In this document: one piece after another, positions 57,845 to 64,000 of the stretch
Layout of the letters: every line of letters begins with the position of its first letter
Position numbering within the stretch: position 1 is the first letter of the stretch
Assembly: GCA_030620095.1 (NCBI GenBank)
Contig: JAUTXW010000064.1
Span: 876,501 to 940,500 of the forward strand
Direction of reading: 5' to 3'
Length of the DNA: 64,000 nt
Origin: Kuschelorhynchus macadamiae
Taxonomy: Eukaryota > Arthropoda > Insecta > Coleoptera > Curculionidae
Program-made: the position numbers and the translations under genes
The notes under the pieces: generated by a model
Told to the model about the DNA's origin: nothing
Databases searched by the model: none
What the model saw: the letters and a program-made list of their open reading frames with translations, nothing else

Positions 57845-60332
57845 CAGTGGAGACTCGCGGGTGAAAAAGTAAGTGAAGTGCAAATGAAGCAAGAAAATAT
57901 CGCAATAATTTTTTTTTCAGAATTTTTTTTATATGTGGAAGGGGTAGAATATTTTTTTACGACGTACCTAAACTTTGTATACTAAATCAATTCTTCTATC
58001 CTTCATAGCAGCAAATTTATTTATAACATCCTTATAAAATGGATGAGTTGCTCTAATCTCCTCCAGACATTCCTTTTGAATTGAAATATTGCCTAGAGAA
58101 GTAAGTCTTTTTTGAGATATTGTATTTCTTAAATAAGTTTTTACACGTTTGAGGCAAGAAAAGCTTCTTTCCACTGAAGCACTTGTCGACGGTATTGTCA
58201 AAATAAGGGAAAACACTTTATATGCTTTGGTTAAAATATCTTTATTTTCATTAATTTTTTTCAGTTGCTCTTGCAGCGATATATTCCAATTACTGGCAGT
58301 TGGCAAAAATAAGACCAAGCTCATTTTTAAGTTGTTGACTTTTTGAAAATATTTCCCCATATAACTGTAATAAATTTTCAAACGGGCCAGTCTGAAAATT
58401 TAAACTATATTCGGAAAACTTAGCAGAATCTGCCAAACATAAAAATGTAAGTTTTTCAGAGTCTTGAAAGCTTAGTGTCATTTCCATTAAAATACGGTCC
58501 AATATTTCATAAAAAAGAGTTCTATACTTAACCCTAATTTCTTCAGGTGAAAGCTTAGCAAGCTCACGTTTAAATGATTTATTTCAGTAGTAAAATTTGC
58601 TTTATCAAACGTTTTAAAAAAAAATTTCTTTTTTTACAGAGCGCCTCACGCCAGCGTTTTATATTGGATATGTAAAAATGAACTTCAAACGAGTTTTTTG
58701 AATAACGCAACTTGAACAATCACATTTACTAACTTCGAATTTGAAGACCAACGAGTTTCTGTAATTAATGGTATACGCCTCGTAGATGCAGATGTAAGAG
58801 CATACGTTCGTTTGGCTGAGTGATGAATAAATGAGGGAATACCACTAAGGCTCGCAAAAAAATTCCACATTTAGAAATATTTTTAAACTTTGCTGCATCA
58901 GGACAAATACAGCCTGCGGCGCTTTTTCTTTTTTTTTTTTTGAAAGCCATTTAGATGGCCACACATCACACTTACGCCATCGTAACATTGCCCTATTAAT
59001 TTATGTTTATAGTCAAATTGGTCCAAAATTTAATCCAATAGAGAATATAAATTCTCCGACGTTCTATCGGAGCTGACATTATAAAATCCTAAGAATCTCT
59101 CGACTACTGAACCTTCTGAATTAACGTATCTTAAAATTTTGGAGCACTGGGAGGTTTGCGTACTATCAGTGGTGTCATCCACTTGCACAGAAAAAAACCG
59201 TGTGTTCATTCTTTCATTTTTTACATGATCACTTAAATAATCAGAAATGCATTCAATTAATAATTAATTATTTCGTTTTGAATAGTTTTCGAGTCGCCAA
59301 TAAAAACATTTTTAAAATTTAGTGACTCGCTGTTCTCATCATGGTCGCGAAAGACTAACTCTTGTTTTGCAAGGTACAAAACTGCGTTAATTACCAAGCA
59401 CATAAATAGTCTATTTAATCGAACGTTTTCGTTAAAATGTATTTTATCTAGTCTAGCATTTTCTTTTAAAGTGTCAGCTATAGTGCTTTGATTTTTTACA
59501 AATGTTTTTAGCATTAATTAGCATTTTAAATGCTCCGCCGAGTCTTCATGTTTATGTAAAGACCTTCATATATTTAACATACCTGCAAATCCTTCCTTAT
59601 TCCACACTGAATATTTATTAGAAACTAGTAAACAAGGCCAGCAAAACAATTTTTGTAATATTTGACTACTACATAACCATTTGTACGCCGGAAACCAGGA
59701 TGACGATTAAAACTCTGATCTTGTTCCTTCCATCGATTAAATGGAGTTTCCGACAAAATGCAAACTACATCCATGATCGGATTCATCAGTCATGTAAATT
59801 AATATACTCGACATCAAATAAAGTTGTAACAACACCATAAATAAATATAACACAAAACAGTCAAGTAAACAGCAAAGGAACTAACCGGTTGCAGCGAAAT
59901 CCGCGAAAATAAAAGTAAACAATTATCCCAAACTGAAGGACACGTGGGAGTAGTGTACTGCGTTAGCTATTCACCAAGAGCGTTGTATGCCGCTGGTCAA
60001 CATTAATCTTCCATGCGGTCGACGTCATCACGTAGGCGTTGTCATGGCAACGTAGTAGGAAAATCGTAAACTAAACATAGCACCTCCAGCAAAGTCGAAG
60101 CGGTTTGCGCCACTGTTATAGTTGTTATAATAAAGTTAGATTGAAAGTTTTAAAAAGACATGCCACCAACGGTCAAGTAAAATATAATTTTATATTAAGT
60201 AAAATTAGGTGAATAAATGAATGTAAAAACTTAAATTTTAAGAGATATATAATAAATATAGTTAGATGTTTGCTTGTTTATTTTTCCTGGTGAAGTAGCA
60301 CTTCACCTACTTCACCTGAATAGCCGCCACTG
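57845..60332 (-). mobile_element. Second hAT transposon of the ZMYM1-type family
   Basis: The left end CAGTGGAGACTCGCGGGTGA (57845) and the inverted right end CAGTGGCGGCTATTCAGGTG (from 60332) are imperfect inverted repeats continuing through AAGTAAGTGAAGTGC / AAGTAGGTGAAGTGC. Flanking octamers TGAAATAT and GTCATTTT do not match, so the insertion site has been rearranged. Confidence 0.85.
57968..59786 (-). pseudogene. hAT transposase (ZMYM1-like), decayed
   Basis: Starts at 59786 with MNPIMDVVCILSETPF, aligning with the start of the 40.8-kb copy. The TTF finger reads WLCSSQILQKLFCWPCLLVS, with HKHEDSAEHLK later. ESLNFKNVFIGDSKTIQNEI and QVDDTTDSTQTSQ-like residues (near 59180) lead to the catalytic zone, which is heavily broken. 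NFFASLSGIPSFIHHSAKRT (58865-58800) follows. The dimerisation domain is intact: IPSTSASVERSFSCLKRVKT, NTISQKRLTSLGNISIQKEC, ending near 57968. About six breaks. More decayed than the copy at 40.8 kb. Confidence 0.9.
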
Positions 60333-60333
60333 G

Positions 60334-62941
60334 TCATTTTGAAAAAGACGATTTTATTTGGCAGATATCCCAGCAGAACTCCAAAACGGGTGAGATCGTT
60401 TCTGTAAACTTAAATATATCAAGATTGAAAGAACACAGCGAACCAACTAAATTTTCTAATTGTCCAAAATACTTATTGAAAACTATAACGCATCGAAAAA
60501 GCAGGAAATTAGACGAAATTCGATTTCCCCAGGGCATTGACGAAAGCAAATGCGAAATGTTAAAGCATAAACAGCGCACAAATTATGATTCTTTTGAAGC
60601 GTTCTGTAATTTGTTTAAGACATTTAATTTTAGGGAAGAGTGGTTTATGAGTGACGAAAAAATTTTGAACACTCTCTTCAGGATTGAACATACTCCTAGG
60701 CCTACAATTATGTGGGTTGTTAAAATAAATACCGATTTAGAAATAAGTACATATTTATATGGACAACCATAAGTGTACAAATTGATAAACAGAAAACGCA
60801 AGTAGTTTGGACGAATTACGAAATTTAATTGATGGCATTGATTGTTCGGTGAATGTTCTTTCTTTAGAGACCGAATTAGACCATAACCCCCATTATGACC
60901 TAGATTTTGAATTTGAGAACCGAAAAAATAGCAACAATTTATCAAAAATAAATCTAGTTCTGAACTTTGTTTCAGAATTGCTAAAAAATTTTAAGTAGAC
61001 GATGCAAACGGAGAAGCATTAATAATTTATTTTGGGGCAAATAAAATTAAGAACTTTGCCAAAAGAACGATACCGATATTCATGTACAACTATGGTATTT
61101 TGTTCAATTGTATATACGATTAGTCCTCATGCCTACAAATATTTAAGAAGTCATTGGCCAATAATTTTACCCCATCCTGATATCATCAAGTGTGTGTGTA
61201 ATAATTTTTTGACCAATTCCCATATTGATGAGAAAAGAATATTGACTTATGCTCAAAATATTTTTAAATATTTAAATGACCAAGACAAATATGTTTCTCT
61301 GTTAATGGATGAAATTCATATTGATCCTTATCTTGACTATAAGGATGGAAATGTGGTTGGGGCATCAGTGAACAATGAATCATTAGCAACAGCTGCATAT
61401 GCGTTCATGATTACAAGTTTATGTTGAGATGTTAAAGAAGTTGTTCACATTGCCTCTATATCAAAAATTAATCATGAATTGCTTTTCTATTTTGTCAAAA
61501 CGATAATTACTCGTTTAGAGGCTACAGGATATATATCCTATATAGTCTTTTGTGTATTCAGTGACAACGTTTAAATTAATGGAAAAGCAATGTCTAATTT
61601 TTCCCCAAAAAAAGAATTTTATATAGTGTATCCACATCCTGTCGATCCAAAAAGACCATTACTCTATTTGTTTGATTCTGTACACCTTTGAAAATGCATT
61701 TTCAATAACTGGCTAAACACAAAACCTGATCAGTCACTTATATATCCGAACTTTTGCAGCGGTGAAAAAAAAGCTGCTTGTTTTTCAGCTCTCAAAAAAA
61801 TGCATGATTGAGAACAAAACATGTTACTAAAATTTGGCTATTCTTTGAATTTAATAGCTCTATATGCATCTCGCTTAGATAGACAAAATGCAAAACTTGC
61901 GTTGAAAATTTTTAATTCTTTTGTAATTGAAATTTTTTGAAAAAGATAATGCGCAAGATACAACCGATTTTTTAAAAATAATACTCAAGTGGTGGAACAT
62001 AATAAACGTAAAAACACCTTTGAAAGGAAAACGTTTGCATGACATTTTTCAGGAACTTATTGTAAAAGGCAATGTTTCAAGGGATCCAAAATTTGAGTTT
62101 TTAGACACAAATGTTAACTTGGTTAGATACCTGGAAATCTGAAGAATTAAAAAAAAATTAACACGGTAAACTTAAAAAGCTCTGTACCATACTATTTACG
62201 GTGTGCTAGAAATAGTTAAATATTGTTTTGATGAATTAAACTTAAATTATGTTTTATTAGGAAAATTGCAAACTGATCTCTTAGAAAATAGACAGTTGGC
62301 GGGGGGACACTACCATATCTCAATTAGACAACTTTACGAGTCTAAAAAAAGACTTCGGATTCAATCAATACTCACACTAAAATCTGTTCCAAGAATTTAA
62401 AATTGGGGACTTATCTATAGAGAAATTCTATGAATCACCTGAATGTAACGAACAGGGCAGTGTTGAAGACTGTTTTAGTGAAATTGACGAAATATTAAAA
62501 AATACCTTTATTAAAAAATCTGATATTGACAATTTAAAACCCAAAATGCCCTATTTATCTAGTAGCCACATTGCTTTAAAGAGACTAAAATGCAATTATT
62601 GCAAAACTTCTGTGATATGCGATAAAGACCTTATTGTTGATGACAATTTTAATCTCATAACTAACCTAAGCAGAGGGGCACTACAATATCCTCGAGATTA
62701 TGTAGTTGAAATAGTTGTGATTTCTTATATTTTATTCCAGAAAAAACTAAGTGACCATGAGAATAAATTCTTAAAAATTTTTTCTCAAAAATCATTTTTT
62801 ACTTATATCCTTAAAGAAGATTTTTTAGTTTATTTCGAAGGCTGCAATACGCACTCAGCAAAAATAATTATTGAAATTGTATTTAGCAGTATTAACAATA
62901 CTTTGATTAAAAATTACTGTAGCAAAAAAATAATCGATTAG
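60334..62941 (+). pseudogene. THAP9/P-element-like transposase, N-terminally truncated and broken
   Basis: The first codons after the hAT end read HFEKDDFIWQ and then SRLKEHSEPTKFSNCPKYL, which matches the second half of a THAP zinc finger (HF-x-x-x-DF and the RLK-x-x-x-PT-x-F box). The Cys half is missing. Then come RYRYSCTTMVFCSIVYTISP, YKYLRSHWPIILPHPDIIKC and YVSLLMDEIHIDPYLDYKDG, with the catalytic Asp of the P-type RNase H fold. LLYLFDSVHL and IFNNWLNTK (about 61660-61720), NRQLAGGHYHISIRQLYESK plus KRLRIQSILTLKS (about 62285-62390), and KRLKCNYCKTSVICDKDL with NLSRGALQYPRDYVVEIVVI near the C-terminus complete the P-type pattern. At least seven stops or shifts. Confidence 0.85.
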
Positions 62942-63375
62942 GTAAAGGTCATAAAAGGAAATTAAATACATATTCAAAATAAATGGCCTTAATCTATTAA
63001 CTTCTAACTAAGTAGTGGCTAGGTAATCCAATGATGAAATGCAGACTTTCTGCTATCTGAGGATGCACATTATCTAGGGTCGGATTTAAGATGTTATGGA
63101 TTATTATAAGAGTATTTTTCTGCTTGTCGTTTCACTGGGTCAAAACGGCTTTAGGTAGGTACCTATTTATTTCGAAAAACTACAAAAGAACATCGTAACT
63201 ATGTAAAAATAATTGTAACAATTAATAAAAAATCCAGGAAAAAAATATACTATTGCAATGATCAACAATACCGCGTTGTTTTCATATGACCACCGGCGAT
63301 GACGTCACAAATCAGCGCCTTGGCCTTGTCTTGTAGGAGGTGTTGGATTATATCGTCTACGAAAACATGTGGAAT
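62942..63375. other. Unassigned DNA
   Basis: Presumably the 3' end of the THAP-like element and a junction; no inverted end identified. The minus-strand frame at 63262-63456 overlaps the retroelement remnant and is not supported. Confidence 0.3.
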
Positions 63376-63379
63376 AGAA

Positions 63380-63930
63380 AAGCTTGAAATGGCGTATTGT
63401 GGTAGATTACCGTAATTTGAGCGATAAAACGATATGGGATCGATATCCGCTACCAAATATTCAGTATTTACTCGATAAAGTGGACAGATATCAATATTTT
63501 CTACTTTGAACCTAGCCTCAGGGATCCATTAAATCGAAATAGCCGAGGAAGCCATACAAAAGACAGTATTCAATATTAAAAATGGCCATTACGAATATCT
63601 GCGTACGCCTTTTGGATTAGGAAACGCAGCAGCATCTTTCCAAAGGCTAATGAACAACATCTTGAGAGGTGTCCAAAATGAAAAATGTTTAGTGTCTCTC
63701 GATGACATTATAAAATTCTCCATTTTAAAGAACTTATATTAAAGCTTAGAGAGAATTTAAAACAACACATATTAAGGCTTAGAGAGAATTTCCTAGGATA
63801 GAAGTGATATATTTAGAACACATCGTAACAGGAATAAAATCTAACCCCAATAAAATACGTGCTATACAAAAATACGCGATATCCAAAAAATATAATGAAT
63901 TGAAAGGCTTTCGACCACTTGAAATAACTA
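63380..63930 (+). pseudogene. Ty3/gypsy reverse transcriptase fragment
   Basis: KWRIVVDYRNLSDKT and DRYPLPNIQYLLDKVDRYQ open the RT. After a shift, STLNLASGIH (first catalytic Asp position reads Asn), FNIKNGHYEYLRTPFGLGNA and ASFQRLMNNILRGVQNEKCL follow. The active-site box reads VSLDDIIKFS with the Asp pair intact. EVIYLEHIVTGIKSNPNKIR and AIQKYAISKKYNELKGF end the fragment near 63915. Motif order fits 17.6/297-type gypsy elements. Stops occur; no LTR seen in the window. Confidence 0.88.
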
Positions 63931-64000
63931 TTGCATTTTAAGTAAAAAAAGAACAACCACATTTTAACTTATATATTTTATTCAAATATGTGTTTTAAAT

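Overview
This window looks like AT-rich repeat-dominated DNA from an arthropod, most likely an insect. The evidence is the mix of element families (BEL/Pao, Penelope-like, jockey/CR1-type and RTE-type LINEs, mariner/Tc1, ZMYM1-type hAT, THAP/P-like) and a BEL primer-binding site that matches the animal tRNA-Tyr 3' end. I see no intact host gene, tRNA, rRNA or CRISPR array. Nearly every recognisable protein belongs to a mobile element, and most are broken by stops and frameshifts. The only long uninterrupted gene is a 372-residue mariner-like transposase.

Layout. 0-5.5 kb: the 3' end of one BEL/Pao element, a satellite of about 145-bp monomers arranged as AB dimers that ends in an inverted block, then unassigned DNA. 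5.5-10.3 kb: a (TA)n tract, two copies of a dispersed repeat made of about 140-bp monomers, and a LINE on the minus strand. 10.35-16.43 kb: a structurally complete BEL/Pao element on the minus strand with LTRs, tRNA-Tyr-type PBS, polypurine tract and near-identical 5-bp flanks. 16.6-18.6 kb: another dispersed-repeat copy followed by two long foldback elements. 19-20.9 kb: an RTE-like LINE end, then an inverted cluster of a Penelope-associated unit carrying hammerhead-ribozyme-like motifs. 23.7-28.5 kb: hAT remnant, head-to-head Penelope-like fragments next to (TA)n tracts, LINE end, Tc1/IS630-like pseudogene. 29.9-36.5 kb: dispersed repeat, foldbacks, a MITE inserted in a foldback, a Penelope-like element ending in (TA)n, and a mariner-like element with 288-bp inverted repeats sitting inside that (TA)n. 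37-43.2 kb: LINE, MITEs, and a ZMYM1-like hAT with perfect 8-bp target-site duplications whose left end is tandemly duplicated. 44.7-50.4 kb: dispersed repeat, LINE end, two mariner-type MITEs, Tc1-like pseudogene. 53.4-57.5 kb: a second satellite distantly resembling the first, another hammerhead-like core, and a rearranged mariner-like element. 57.8-64 kb: a second hAT of the same family, which abuts a truncated THAP/P-element-like transposase, then a Ty3/gypsy reverse-transcriptase fragment.

How the parts relate. Elements are repeatedly nested or joined: MITE in foldback, mariner in the (TA)n at a Penelope-like 3' end, hAT against THAP transposase. The most unusual signals are the hammerhead-like motifs in the Penelope-associated repeats, the dispersed repeat whose monomers carry paired YY1/Pho-like ATGGCGG motifs, the conserved foldback family, and the tandemly duplicated hAT end. 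All identifications rest on reading translated motifs and repeats by eye; no database search was run.
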